Origin: UBA6144 sp964399165
Lineage (GTDB): Bacteria; Bdellovibrionota; Bacteriovoracia; Bacteriovoracales; Bacteriovoracaceae
NCBI GenBank assembly: GCA_964399165.1
Contig: CAYNPO010000006.1
Location: forward strand, 62,001-126,000
Direction: 5' to 3'
Length of the DNA: 64,000 nucleotides
The notes under the pieces are model-generated. The model saw nothing but the letters and a program-made list of their open reading frames with translations, was not told the origin of the DNA and did no database searches. Shown here piece after piece: positions 32,201 through 40,538 of the stretch. Positions within the stretch are counted from its first letter, which is position 1. Each line of letters begins with the position of its first letter. Position numbers and translations under genes: made by a program.

Positions 32201-32943
32201 ACGTGGAAGGGGGCCTGGGGATTTCCCGCGGGCAGGTTGCGGGCGACGGCGGAGGTGACGCCGGAGGTGGGTGAAGAGTCGCCAAAGAAGGTCACGCAGG
32301 CGCTGGTGATTCCCCCCGCGAGGAACTGGTGCTGACCGTTTTGTCCGTCGAAAGCGCGCAGGATGAAGCGGTAGGAGCCCACGGCACCGCGGGCGCTCTT
32401 GTGGTTGGTGGCCCCGAAATCATCGTCGCAGGCGTCGGTGGCGGTAGCGACGTTGGAGAGGTTTTCACAGAAGCGCAGTTTGGTGCGGGCCAGGGCCAGG
32501 TTGCCGGCCCCACCGGTGGGGGCGATGCCACCCGCGAAGTCCCCTCCGCTGCAGGAGGCGTTGTCGAGGGTCAGGCTCACGGCCAGCGCGCCACCCGAGA
32601 GGGACGCGGGGGTGGATTTGGCGCAACGGATTTTCCCGCCCAGCGGGAAGTTGACGTCGCCGGCAGGAACCCAGTTGGAGGAGCCGTCCCAGGCCATGGC
32701 GTAGAAGGTCCAAGTTCCGTTGGGCAGGGTGAGGTTGATCTCATCGCTGCCCTCGAGCGAACGGCCAAACTCTTGCCCGCTGGAACTCTTCCCCCACACC
32801 ATTAAACCGCCGCCGCTATAGGCGGAGAGTTGGGCACCGCCGAAGGCGAAGGCGCTCTTCACTTCCAGCTTCACCTGGGAACCCTGTTGGGAGCAGGCGG
32901 CGAAAAAGAGCAGGCCGAGGGAAATGGCGACGCGAGCGAACAT
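29251..32943 (-). CDS. Very large GLUG-repeat beta-helix lipoprotein
   Basis: This 1230-residue protein starts with a lipoprotein signal (MFARVAISLGLLFFAACSQQ). From about residue 300 it carries recurring GLUG-type units, seen as GGLVGLLSNAKLEHSFV, GGAVGSASDSTLERL, GGVVGYANNTVLNYV and GGIVGHAIGSSTLNNF, typical of right-handed beta-helices in surface adhesins. Paired 'GDGTLDRPFLLCSVRQL' and 'GDGSLAAPVRICRLDQL' blocks mark two repeats of a Cys-containing cap, so the helix is organised in two domains. It is likely anchored in the outer membrane. It follows the subtilase gene by 39 bp on the same strand. Confidence 0.85.
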   Translation of the reverse strand: MFARVAISLGLLFFAACSQQGSQVKLEVKSAFAFGGAQLSAYSGGGLMVWGKSSSGQEFGRSLEGSDEINLTLPNGTWTFYAMAWDGSSNWVPAGDVNFPLGGKIRCAKSTPASLSGGALAVSLTLDNASCSGGDFAGGIAPTGGAGNLALARTKLRFCENLSNVATATDACDDDFGATNHKSARGAVGSYRFILRAFDGQNGQHQFLAGGITSACVTFFGDSSPTSGVTSAVARNLPAGNPQAPFHVTLEVFTTADCDAGVDARGAIQLQFPTGVGQAMPGGKYHSVASTPSDIRLHSIALPDSQVCAGRDNVGANTPFAGGDGTLDRPFLLCSVRQLRQINGNPVANVFQKHFRLLRDLDFNPFSKGASATAFDAPNDPSCLELGTNFLPLGYENQSCNGPGDPSFGSPTTFTGRFFGRGHALQNLRFHSETLAGVGLFAAIGTDAAGVHDLKIVNPDIEGACEVGALVGRADGSSANGLKLQRVRLNGGRVEGLHDVCSGNSTTGGLVGLLSNAKLEHSFVRKTRVRGLLSEVGGAVGSASDSTLERLSVEADVSAHGPGGKVGIGGVVGYANNTVLNYVKHEGLVHTIGSKVGGIVGHAIGSSTLNNFYAISAVINDDISSSIATGGTIGHWAGGNYGYGFTLSHVQTGCTSSCQHGYVVGVLTGSPTISQNYTVPSEGILTSPVSHNQSILSNLSNANPTNLSFTAAAGGGTDDWAVLAGEIPRFDFEEHPCQSPGFSGSGDGSLAAPVRICRLDQLMAINGSGLRHTLEANIRLPNATPPVHMINSYNGHLDGKEHALLGGNTSTASSAVTGFMGTLGGTLKNLRVHGLSASRTATSGSAAGVLVAQVTSSGRLENVSLNAAFGNFLNNGAGVVGVNAGTLSGVSFTGKIQGGSYLAGLVRQNDEMVEGSTFDGELLCSESPGCVVHAGLAVDNGGTIQNSVMSGRKNDGSYDTDSAVMLVDNNGGTLRDIHVPAKARFVVGGLYPRLFTSSNGGNALRLYNEGELVFKNTTAASAFPTGWNSVHDLGGAGSASDVQRAGRSGKLLLDRTSYTCNSGVYSVAGWGVMSIATSSGWGTYLSTTLPYNPLTDGSKKLVVRAESDAGTETYQVNQTTPVVNDLDLTPFGTGCTSDGVLSLYWTEDIPVTPGSSTAAAGAMLPQDLASSRKALLGAAWGNVTADITTASDEEWLVSYFLALAGTGTMPATTPVWMLDENGEIELIEKP

Positions 32944-32982
32944 GCGGGTCCTCCATGAGCGCGCGGGGCGCTCTAGGAGGAT

Positions 32983-34305
32983 TTATCGGACGGAGGAAGT
33001 GGGAGGCGTAGAGACCGAGGCTTCAGCTCGGTCAGAAGCCGGGGCCCGGGACCAGGCCAGTCGTATGGCGGCCTCCACGGCATGCTCTTGGGAGAGCTTC
33101 GCCGCATGCAAGGCCCGCGGAGCGTCTACGGCCCGGCCCGAGGTACTCTTGCCTAAGAGATCGGGAACGGGAGTACCCGTCTGAAGCAGAAGGTCTTTAA
33201 GCGTGGCTCCCCGCAGATCTGGGTTGAGCTGGAGACAGCGGGCCGCCACGTTGGCCACGAAGGGCGCCGCCATGCTGGTACCGCTGGAGGGGATGTGCTC
33301 CACCCCGATGTGTTTGGCGTAAACCTGGGGGACCAACGAGGGCACGCCCACGCCGGGCGCGGCGGTGTCCACGCTGGTGAGGCCCCAGTTGGAGAAGCTC
33401 GCCAGACCGCTCCCGTTGAGGGCGCCCACGCTCAGGACGTGGGGACGGCGCACGCGGGAAGGGAAGTGGTGGTGGATGTCGTTGTCTTGACCCGAGTTGC
33501 CGGCCGAGAAAACGAAGAGCGTGCGCGGGTGGCGATCCAGGAGCTCGCCCCCGCGGGCGTACAGGCGGCTGAAATAACCGTCCACCACCTCGCGTAGTTT
33601 GATGGGGTCCAAATCCAGGCCCGTGATCTCCCGGTGGAGATCCGCGAACCGCCGCAGGGTGTGTTTTTCCGTCACCCCATAGGAGGCGTTGACCACCGGC
33701 GCGCCGGTGCGGGCGATGGCGTCCAGCATGTGGCGCATCTTGTGGATCACCCGCTCCTCCGAGAGTCGCACTTGGCGGTGGAATTCGGCCTCGGAGCGCT
33801 GGAGCAGGGGTTGGGTCGGCAAGGTCAGGCCGTCCCCTTCGATCACCACCGTGGGAACGTCCACGCCCACGGCCTTGAGGGGCAACATGCTTAAACCTTC
33901 CCCTTGGAGCGCGATGCCGGCCACGGATGTGCCGTGCACGTGGCGCTTGAAGGTGCGCAAGAGCGCCTTGAAATCCGGATCAGCCTTCTTGCGCTCCATC
34001 CAGGCCAGTTCGGGGGGGGCGAGGCCCTCCCGGTGGAATTTGGCCTTGAGGGTGCGGTAGAGCAGCACTTCTTGCAGCGGGGCCCCGGTGAGGAGCGGTT
34101 GCTTGAGGTGGGAATTGTCTTTCCAGTCCCAACCCGGGGCCGTGGCGCTGGCTCCCTCCTCGTCGGTTTCGCCCTCCACTACGCGAGAGCGTAGGGCCTC
34201 GTGGTCCAGGTCAAAGCCTGTATCGATCACCGCGATGGTGATGGGATGGGGAGCGGAAAAAGCGGCGGGGCAAAGGCACAAGGCGAGCCCGAGGAGCAGG
34301 CGCAT
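32983..34305 (-). CDS. Exported subtilisin-family (S8) serine protease
   Basis: The 440-residue precursor has signal peptide MRLLLGLALCLCPAAFSA; ATG 34305 is preferred over one 33 bp upstream. The catalytic triad is intact: D28 in VIDTGF, H124 in HVHGTSVAG and S344 in SGTSMAAP, with the oxyanion-hole region FVFSAGNSG. The insertion between Asp and His (about 95 residues) is longer than usual, and there is no obvious propeptide. It precedes the GLUG lipoprotein gene on the same strand and may process it; that link is inference. Confidence 0.92.
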   Translation of the reverse strand: MRLLLGLALCLCPAAFSAPHPITIAVIDTGFDLDHEALRSRVVEGETDEEGASATAPGWDWKDNSHLKQPLLTGAPLQEVLLYRTLKAKFHREGLAPPELAWMERKKADPDFKALLRTFKRHVHGTSVAGIALQGEGLSMLPLKAVGVDVPTVVIEGDGLTLPTQPLLQRSEAEFHRQVRLSEERVIHKMRHMLDAIARTGAPVVNASYGVTEKHTLRRFADLHREITGLDLDPIKLREVVDGYFSRLYARGGELLDRHPRTLFVFSAGNSGQDNDIHHHFPSRVRRPHVLSVGALNGSGLASFSNWGLTSVDTAAPGVGVPSLVPQVYAKHIGVEHIPSSGTSMAAPFVANVAARCLQLNPDLRGATLKDLLLQTGTPVPDLLGKSTSGRAVDAPRALHAAKLSQEHAVEAAIRLAWSRAPASDRAEASVSTPPTSSVR

Positions 34306-34367
34306 GCCCCTATTGTGCCATGTCCGCGCCCTCGACAAAACCGGGGGCGGGTGAAAAACTGGGGCGC

Positions 34368-37211
34368 ATGAGGTTTTTTCTCCCGTTCCTGCTGCTGTGG
34401 TCGTCCTGGCTACACGCCCGTCTCATCGACGCCCCCATGCCTTTGCTGGATGCGCGGCAAAACCCCTCGGGGTTAGAATGGGCCCAGCTCAAGACCGCCC
34501 ATTTTCGGGTGATTTTCCCCCGATCCATGGAGACGGAAGCGCGGCGGGTGGCCGGCATGCTGGAAGGCGTGTACCTGGCGGACGCGGAGAACCTGAAAGT
34601 CTCCCCGCGCCGTTGGGACATCATCCTGCAGGCCCACCTGTTGGACTCCAACGGTTTCGTCACCCTGGCCCCCAGTCGCAGCGAGTTCTTCACCACCCCA
34701 TGGATGGGCCCCGAGCTGGGCCAGACCGAGTGGCTGCGCGGGCTGGCGGTGCACGAGTTCCGCCACATCGTCCAGTTCGACAAGAGCCGCGAGGGCTTCG
34801 CGCGCTTCCTGCGCGTCTGGTTGGGCGAACTGGGTGTCGGGATCGCCATCGGGCTGACGCTTCCGCCCTGGTACCTGGAGGGGGACGCCGTGGGCATGGA
34901 GACCGCATTGAGTTCCGGGGGGCGCGGGAGGCTACCCGGGTTCGCGCGGGATTTGCGCGCGCTGCTTTTGGACGGGCAAGACTACCACTACGACAAGATG
35001 GCCCTGGGCTCCTACAAGGACTTCACTCCCAGCCACTACGTTCTGGGTTATTTCCTCACCACCCACCTGCGACTGAAGTACGGGCGTGACGTGCTGGAGA
35101 AGATTCACGCCTCCACCATGGTGCGCGCCTACAATCCGTTGTCCTTCTTCAACGCCGTGGCCGAGCACACCGGCAAGGATTTTGACGACGTCTATGCCGA
35201 GGCCTTGACGGAGCTCACGCGGCTGTGGCGCGCCCAGCAGGCGCTGATCCGGGAAGTGCCGGCGCAAACCTGGCATCCTCGCGAGGCACGCGGTTGGACC
35301 AATTACGCCTATCCTTCGGCCTTGCCCGACGGCGCCGTACTGGCGTACCGTTCCGGGCTGGGCCACATTGGGCAGTTCGTGCGCGTGGAAGGCGACGGGC
35401 GTGAGGAATTGCTCTGGACCCCGGCGCCGCTGCTACAGCCTTTTCCCTTCAAGTTGCGCGCGGGAAAACTCGCCTACGCCGAAACCGTGTTGCACCCCCG
35501 CTGGGGCGCCCAGGAACTTTCCCGCGTGCGCGTGCGCGACGTGGTTTCCGGTGAAGAGGCCTTCGCCTCGGAGGCAGGAGGATGGTTGCTCCCGGTCCTG
35601 GACCAAAGGGCCCAAACATTGGCGGTGTTCTCATGGGAGTCTAAGGGCGCACCTTCTCTGCGCGTGATGGACGCCAAGGGGAAAGAATTCCACCGCGTAC
35701 CCTGGTCACGCCAAGAGCCGGTGATGGGGATGGACTGGGTGCCCGGAACGCGCAGCCTGGTGGTGCTGCACCGGCGGGGGGCCTATGAGTTGGTGTTCAG
35801 CTTGGTGGATCCCACCACCGGGGCCAAGCGTCCCTTGGCGGCATCCACCCGCTGGACCTGGGCCCACCCCGTGGCCAGCACCACCCATGTGTACTTCCAA
35901 TCCAACGGCTCCGGCATCGACAACATCCACCGCCTCCCGCTGGAGGGCGGGCCCGAGGAGCGGGTCACCAGCGAGCGCCATGGGGCGCACCACCCCTCAT
36001 GGGGCGAGGCGGGCCTGACTTACGCGCGCTACACGCCGGATGGCCTCAGACCCGCGCGCCTGGCCCCTGAGAAAATCCAGCCCATGCCCCCCGGCCCCGA
36101 CACCCAGCCACCTCTTTACGAGGCGCTCGTCCAGCAGGAAGGCAAAGGGGATTTGCTCGCCGGCGATCCTGCCAGCGACGTGCAAGTGCGACCGTACTCG
36201 CTTCCCGCCCATGCTTGGAACCCGCACAGCTGGTTTTTCCTTGCCCCACCCTTCGGCAGCACCGTCACCGGAATGTTGCGCAGTACGGATGTCCTCAACA
36301 CCGTGGAGTGGACCAACGGGGCCTCCTGGGACTTGAACGAACGCACGGCCCAGGCTTTCTCCTCGCTCCGCTGGAGTTACCTTTGGCCGCTCTTTGACTT
36401 GCGGGCGGCCTTCGGCAACCGCCGGGAAACCGACATCGACTTGCCGGGTTTTCCCAACGAAGACAAGTGGGAGGAGGGGAGCGCGGAGCTTGGCATGACC
36501 CTGCCATGGCGGCGCTTGCACGGGCGTTGGAGCAGCCTCGCCCAGTTACGCGGCTTCGGAGGACTCTTACACGCCCACGGCCGTCAAATACCCGAGCTGG
36601 GTGAGCTGGGCAGTGAGTCCCTCTCGGTGGGAGGAGTGGAGGCGTCCTGGAGCACCCTTCAGCGGCGCGCGCAACGGGATCTCATGGCCCCCTGGGGCTT
36701 CCAGGTCTCGGGGCTCTGGAAAGAAGGCTCGGGTATCTCCTATGGCGGCGGCGAGCGTTCGCTCCAGCAGTGGGCCAGCGTGCGCGCCTTTGTGCCCGGC
36801 ATCCTGCCCCACCACCACCTCTACGGTGAGTACACCCACGAGGAGCGCGGACTCTTCGGCTACCACTTCCCCTCACCCACGCTCTTCCCCCGGGGCTGGC
36901 GTGGGCGCTTTCTCGAGCGCGCCAACCGCACCTCCGCCAACTACGCCTTCCCCTTGGCATATCCCGACTGGCGCCTGACCCACTGGCTCTATCTCAAGCG
37001 CGTCTCCTTCAACGCTTTTCACGACAACCTGTGGGGTCAGCGCTACCTCAACGGCGTCCGCTACGAGTCCCGCGGCGGGGAGTTGTGGTTCGACACGCAC
37101 TTCCTGCGCAACGCTTTCCCGCTCCAGTGGGGCGTGCGCTACAGCGTGCCCACCGACCGCCACGAGGATCCCTCGGTGGAACTCTTCCTCAATACCGGGC
37201 TGAGTTACTGA
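34368..37211 (+). CDS. Exported gluzincin metalloprotease, TolB-like propeller and outer-membrane barrel fusion
   Basis: The 947-residue precursor begins MRFFLPFLLLWSSWLHA. Residues about 25-300 form a peptidase-MA-like domain: zinc motif H129-E-F-R-H133 and third ligand E171 in WYLEGDA, as in gluzincins. Residues about 310-600 have repeated strand blocks (YPSALPDGAVLAYRS, WGEAGLTYARYTPDG) like TolB or DPP-IV propellers. The C-terminal third alternates aromatic strands and ends LFLNTGLSY, a barrel-type terminus. It may be a surface protease anchored by its own barrel. It heads a four-gene operon. Confidence 0.78.
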   Translation: MRFFLPFLLLWSSWLHARLIDAPMPLLDARQNPSGLEWAQLKTAHFRVIFPRSMETEARRVAGMLEGVYLADAENLKVSPRRWDIILQAHLLDSNGFVTLAPSRSEFFTTPWMGPELGQTEWLRGLAVHEFRHIVQFDKSREGFARFLRVWLGELGVGIAIGLTLPPWYLEGDAVGMETALSSGGRGRLPGFARDLRALLLDGQDYHYDKMALGSYKDFTPSHYVLGYFLTTHLRLKYGRDVLEKIHASTMVRAYNPLSFFNAVAEHTGKDFDDVYAEALTELTRLWRAQQALIREVPAQTWHPREARGWTNYAYPSALPDGAVLAYRSGLGHIGQFVRVEGDGREELLWTPAPLLQPFPFKLRAGKLAYAETVLHPRWGAQELSRVRVRDVVSGEEAFASEAGGWLLPVLDQRAQTLAVFSWESKGAPSLRVMDAKGKEFHRVPWSRQEPVMGMDWVPGTRSLVVLHRRGAYELVFSLVDPTTGAKRPLAASTRWTWAHPVASTTHVYFQSNGSGIDNIHRLPLEGGPEERVTSERHGAHHPSWGEAGLTYARYTPDGLRPARLAPEKIQPMPPGPDTQPPLYEALVQQEGKGDLLAGDPASDVQVRPYSLPAHAWNPHSWFFLAPPFGSTVTGMLRSTDVLNTVEWTNGASWDLNERTAQAFSSLRWSYLWPLFDLRAAFGNRRETDIDLPGFPNEDKWEEGSAELGMTLPWRRLHGRWSSLAQLRGFGGLLHAHGRQIPELGELGSESLSVGGVEASWSTLQRRAQRDLMAPWGFQVSGLWKEGSGISYGGGERSLQQWASVRAFVPGILPHHHLYGEYTHEERGLFGYHFPSPTLFPRGWRGRFLERANRTSANYAFPLAYPDWRLTHWLYLKRVSFNAFHDNLWGQRYLNGVRYESRGGELWFDTHFLRNAFPLQWGVRYSVPTDRHEDPSVELFLNTGLSY

Positions 37212-37212
37212 C

Positions 37213-38298
37213 ATGCGGCCAGCGGAGAAGCGGGCCTTCGTCTCCTCTCGTTCCGACGCGGCCCTGGACACTTTCTTCGGCGTGCGTCCGGTCACGGACG
37301 TGGCCCGGGAGGGGGCCGAGGAACTCTATCTCCAGGGGCTCACCCCCGAGGCGCTCTACACCAGCTACCACGATCTGCTGGCCCCCATGCAATGGCTTCA
37401 CTCCCAAGGCGCGCGCCGCTGGTGCGACCTGGGCTGCGGTGTGGGCCGCACGTGCTTGCTGTGGTCCTGGCTGTTCCCCGACGGGGAGTCCGTGGGTGTG
37501 GAAATGGTCCCCGAGCGTCTGGAGGAGGCACGCAGCAGCGCCCGTGGGAAGAATCTCGCCAACACCCTATGGGTGGAAGGGGACTTCGCCTCCCACGCCT
37601 TCACCCTCCCGCCGGCCGACGTCTATTTCCTCTACCTCGCCACCGGCCCCGCTCTGGACGCGCTCTTGGGCAAGCTCAAGCGCGAAGCCCCCGGCGCCTG
37701 GGTGGTGGTGGTGGAGTCCCATGGTGACCTGCGCCCGCGCCTTCAATGGGAAGGTTGGTGGCTCTCGCCCCACTTGCAGCGCTTTCCCCTGAGCTCCCAC
37801 CGCCACGACCCGTGGATGGCCTTCTACCGGGTGGCCCCCCACGCCGTGGTGGCGGCCTTGGAACAGTCCTGGCAGGCCCAGGCGGGAATCCTGCCCGCGG
37901 AGCTGGAGAAACATCCTTCGCCCCTGGGCTATCTCTTATCCAAGTCCAACCACACCGGCTGGGAGTTGGTGGTGGAAGAAAAGGGCGAGATGTGGACCAT
38001 GGACACCCTCGGGCTGCGCTGGCATGACGCGGTCACGGTGCAAGGGGCCCATCCCCCCCGGCAGGTGGCGTGGGGGAGCGTGCGGGTAGGGTTGCGCCAG
38101 ATCCCCGAGACGGAGCCGTACCGTCAATGGGTGCGGTGGCGTCGCGCGGGCACGCGGCTGGGCTACCAAACTCGCATCGGCCAGAGTGGCCAAGGCATCC
38201 TGCGCAAGATCGTGCTTTCTCCCCGCATGTCCCTGGAGTTTTCGGACGGAAACCGCATAGAATGGGGGCTCATTACCTCCCTGGAGCCCCTGCCATGA
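37213..38298 (+). CDS. Class I SAM-dependent methyltransferase-like protein
   Basis: The N-terminal 190 residues have CDLGCGVGRTCLLWSW (motif I), VGVEMVPERLEEAR (motif II) and WVEGDFASHAF, as in Rossmann-fold methyltransferases. The YTSYHDLLAPMQWL stretch before motif I recalls Dot1-like enzymes, but this is tentative. The C-terminal 170 residues (from about SWQAQAGIL) have no recognised domain and look beta-rich, perhaps substrate-binding. The gene starts 1 bp after the metalloprotease-barrel stop. The substrate is unknown. Confidence 0.7.
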   Translation: MRPAEKRAFVSSRSDAALDTFFGVRPVTDVAREGAEELYLQGLTPEALYTSYHDLLAPMQWLHSQGARRWCDLGCGVGRTCLLWSWLFPDGESVGVEMVPERLEEARSSARGKNLANTLWVEGDFASHAFTLPPADVYFLYLATGPALDALLGKLKREAPGAWVVVVESHGDLRPRLQWEGWWLSPHLQRFPLSSHRHDPWMAFYRVAPHAVVAALEQSWQAQAGILPAELEKHPSPLGYLLSKSNHTGWELVVEEKGEMWTMDTLGLRWHDAVTVQGAHPPRQVAWGSVRVGLRQIPETEPYRQWVRWRRAGTRLGYQTRIGQSGQGILRKIVLSPRMSLEFSDGNRIEWGLITSLEPLP

Positions 38299-39320
38299 AA
38301 ACCCTCTTGCTCCCGCTGCTTTTCCTCCTGGGCTGTGCCCAAGTCCGCACCGATGGGGGACAAAACTCATTTGACGTTGCCACTTACCGTGCGCTCGGGG
38401 CCGACGAGCGCCCCACTTACGCCCAGACGGTGGTGCGAAGGGAAGAGCGCGACCCGGAGGGCATGACCATCCAGCGGCTGCGGGCCGCGCCCCAGGGGCG
38501 TCTCAAGCGGCTGGCCCTGGTCCTGCTGGAGTCCGAGGTGCAGGTGACCCGTTCGGGGCTCGCCGCCAGCGGAAGCAACGTCTATCTCTCGCCGCGGGGT
38601 AAGCAGATGATCGCCGAGGAAGTCTGGTCGGCCTGGGACCGCAGGTTGCGCGAGGAGAGCGCGGCCATGGGAGTGGAGTGGCTGGAGCGGAAGGCACTCC
38701 TCCGTTCACCCGCTTTCCGGCGCTACGGCAAAATCGAACCGGACCTGATCCTCGATCCCCGGCTCCCCCTGGGGAGCGGAGACGTGTTTTGGAAGAACGG
38801 CGGAGAGAAGCTGGGCATGGAGAGTTTTATGCTCCCGGCCCGTTACCAGGACGTCTCCATCCTCTTCATTCCCGCGGGTGAAATGCTGATTGGCACCAAG
38901 GCGGTGGAGCACCAAAAACACTGGGTCAACGACCTGTGCCGCGAGCTCAAGCTGGATGCCGTCCTGGTGGTGGGCCATCAAGCTTCTTGGACCGCGGGCG
39001 GCAAGGACAAGCGCTCGGGCGAGGAAATCCCGGAAGAGATGCGCGTGGCCCAGCAGGCGGTGCTGCTTTACCCCTTCACCACCTACCAGGAAGTGGGGCG
39101 TGACCTGGGCAAGCGCGAGCTGCCTAAGAAAAGCATCCCCCTGGCTTCCTACTCCGCCCAGGTGAAATTTCCCGTGCGTGTGAGCGTGCCGGAGACGGAG
39201 CGTACTTTCACCACGATCCAAGACAACGTGTTGGCGCCCTTGCGCGCGGCTAACGAAGGGATGGCCGATCTCATGGTTCAACGTATCTTGGCCGACCTCC
39301 CGGCCCCCGTGGAGCGCTGA
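38295..39320 (+). CDS. Predicted lipoprotein of unknown function
   Basis: ATG 38295 overlaps the methyltransferase stop as ATGA and begins a lipoprotein signal (MKTLLLPLLFLLGCAQ, Cys14). The longer frame upstream is rejected. The mature protein of about 328 residues mixes helices and strands, with VLVVGHQASWTAGGKD and LPAGEMLIGTKAV-like segments (exactly IPAGEMLIGTKAV) but no motif that I can assign. It sits between the methyltransferase and a ThrE-like transporter, so it may be part of the same envelope pathway. Confidence 0.7.
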   Translation: MKTLLLPLLFLLGCAQVRTDGGQNSFDVATYRALGADERPTYAQTVVRREERDPEGMTIQRLRAAPQGRLKRLALVLLESEVQVTRSGLAASGSNVYLSPRGKQMIAEEVWSAWDRRLREESAAMGVEWLERKALLRSPAFRRYGKIEPDLILDPRLPLGSGDVFWKNGGEKLGMESFMLPARYQDVSILFIPAGEMLIGTKAVEHQKHWVNDLCRELKLDAVLVVGHQASWTAGGKDKRSGEEIPEEMRVAQQAVLLYPFTTYQEVGRDLGKRELPKKSIPLASYSAQVKFPVRVSVPETERTFTTIQDNVLAPLRAANEGMADLMVQRILADLPAPVER

Positions 39321-40538
39321 TTGCTCCGCGAGGAGTATTTCCAGCGCATCAAGTTCATTGTCCGTTTCGGACAGGCCCTGCATTCCGTGGGAACGCCGGC
39401 CCACACTCTGGAGGCCTCGCTCCTCGCGCTATGCGAGCGGCTGGGCATCCGGGGCTCCTTCATTTCCATTCCCACCGCCATCTTCTGCTCCTTCCGCTTC
39501 CTGGACGAGGAAGTCACCCGCATCGTGCGCGTGGAACCCACGGGAGTGCACTTGGCCCGCCTCACCCAGACCGACCAAGTGGTGCAGGAGGTGATCAAAG
39601 GGACCCAGGGATTCGAGGAGGGGACCCGGCGGTTGGAAGAGATCTCGGCCATGGAGGATGGCTTCTCCTGGCCTATGCGCGTCCTGTGTTTCACGCTCAC
39701 GGCCGCGGGCATGCTCACGCTGTTCGGTGGCTCATGGGGTGACCTGGTAGCCGCTTCATTCTTGGGTGCCGTGATTGGCGTGCTCTCCTACGCCAACAAC
39801 TTCGGCCTGGTGGCCCAGCTTTACGAGGTGGCCATGGCCATGGTGGCGGCCTTCGTGGCCGCGCTCCTCTCCCGCGTCTCTCCGGACATCAACCACGGGG
39901 TTGTCATCCTCGCGGCCCTCATCATGTTCGTGCCCGGCATGCACATCACCATCGCCATCGGCGAGATCGCCACGCAGAACCTCACGTCTGGCACCTCGCG
40001 GTTGATGGGCGGAATGATGGTGCTCTTGAAGCTCGCCTTCGGCGTGTTCATCGGCACCAAATTCGCAGGACTTTTCGGCGTGACGGTGGGCGAGCCGCCG
40101 GCGTTCGAGCGCATCCCGGAGTGGCTGAAGCTCGTCAGCGTGCCGCTGACCGCCGCCATGGCAACGGTGGTGTTGAAGGCCGAGAAGCGCGACGTGGGGT
40201 GGGTCACCATGGCAGGGGTCTTGGGCTACTCCATGGCGAGCCTGGGTACGCGCCACTTCGGCCCGGAGATGGGCCTCTTCCTGGGTGGAATGGGCGTGGG
40301 AGCGGCGGCTAACCTCTTTGCCCGTGCCAAAGGACGTCCCAGCTCGATCTTCCAGTTTCCCGGGATCATCCTGCTGGTGCCGGGCTCCATGGGGTACCGC
40401 GGCCTCTCCTACCTCTACGGACGTGACGTGGTGATGGGTTTCGACACGGCCTTCAGCATGTTGGCCCTGGCCTTCTCCCTGGTCATGGGAGTGTTTCTGG
40501 GGAACATGCTCATCCGCCCTCGGGCACAATCACTTTAA
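39321..40538 (+). CDS. ThrE-type threonine/serine exporter family protein
   Basis: This integral membrane protein (405 residues) has an N-terminal cytoplasmic domain (IKFIVRFGQALHSVGTPAHTLE) and about ten membrane segments. It combines the ThrE (DUF1212) half (LEEI, LFGGSWGDLVAASFLGA) and the ThrE_2 half (FQFPGIILLVPGSMGYRGL). It starts at TTG right after the lipoprotein stop, with GGAG at the right distance. Amino-acid export is the known role of characterised members; the actual substrate here is not known. Its end overlaps the convergent kinase gene by 4 bp. Confidence 0.88.
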   Translation: MLREEYFQRIKFIVRFGQALHSVGTPAHTLEASLLALCERLGIRGSFISIPTAIFCSFRFLDEEVTRIVRVEPTGVHLARLTQTDQVVQEVIKGTQGFEEGTRRLEEISAMEDGFSWPMRVLCFTLTAAGMLTLFGGSWGDLVAASFLGAVIGVLSYANNFGLVAQLYEVAMAMVAAFVAALLSRVSPDINHGVVILAALIMFVPGMHITIAIGEIATQNLTSGTSRLMGGMMVLLKLAFGVFIGTKFAGLFGVTVGEPPAFERIPEWLKLVSVPLTAAMATVVLKAEKRDVGWVTMAGVLGYSMASLGTRHFGPEMGLFLGGMGVGAAANLFARAKGRPSSIFQFPGIILLVPGSMGYRGLSYLYGRDVVMGFDTAFSMLALAFSLVMGVFLGNMLIRPRAQSL

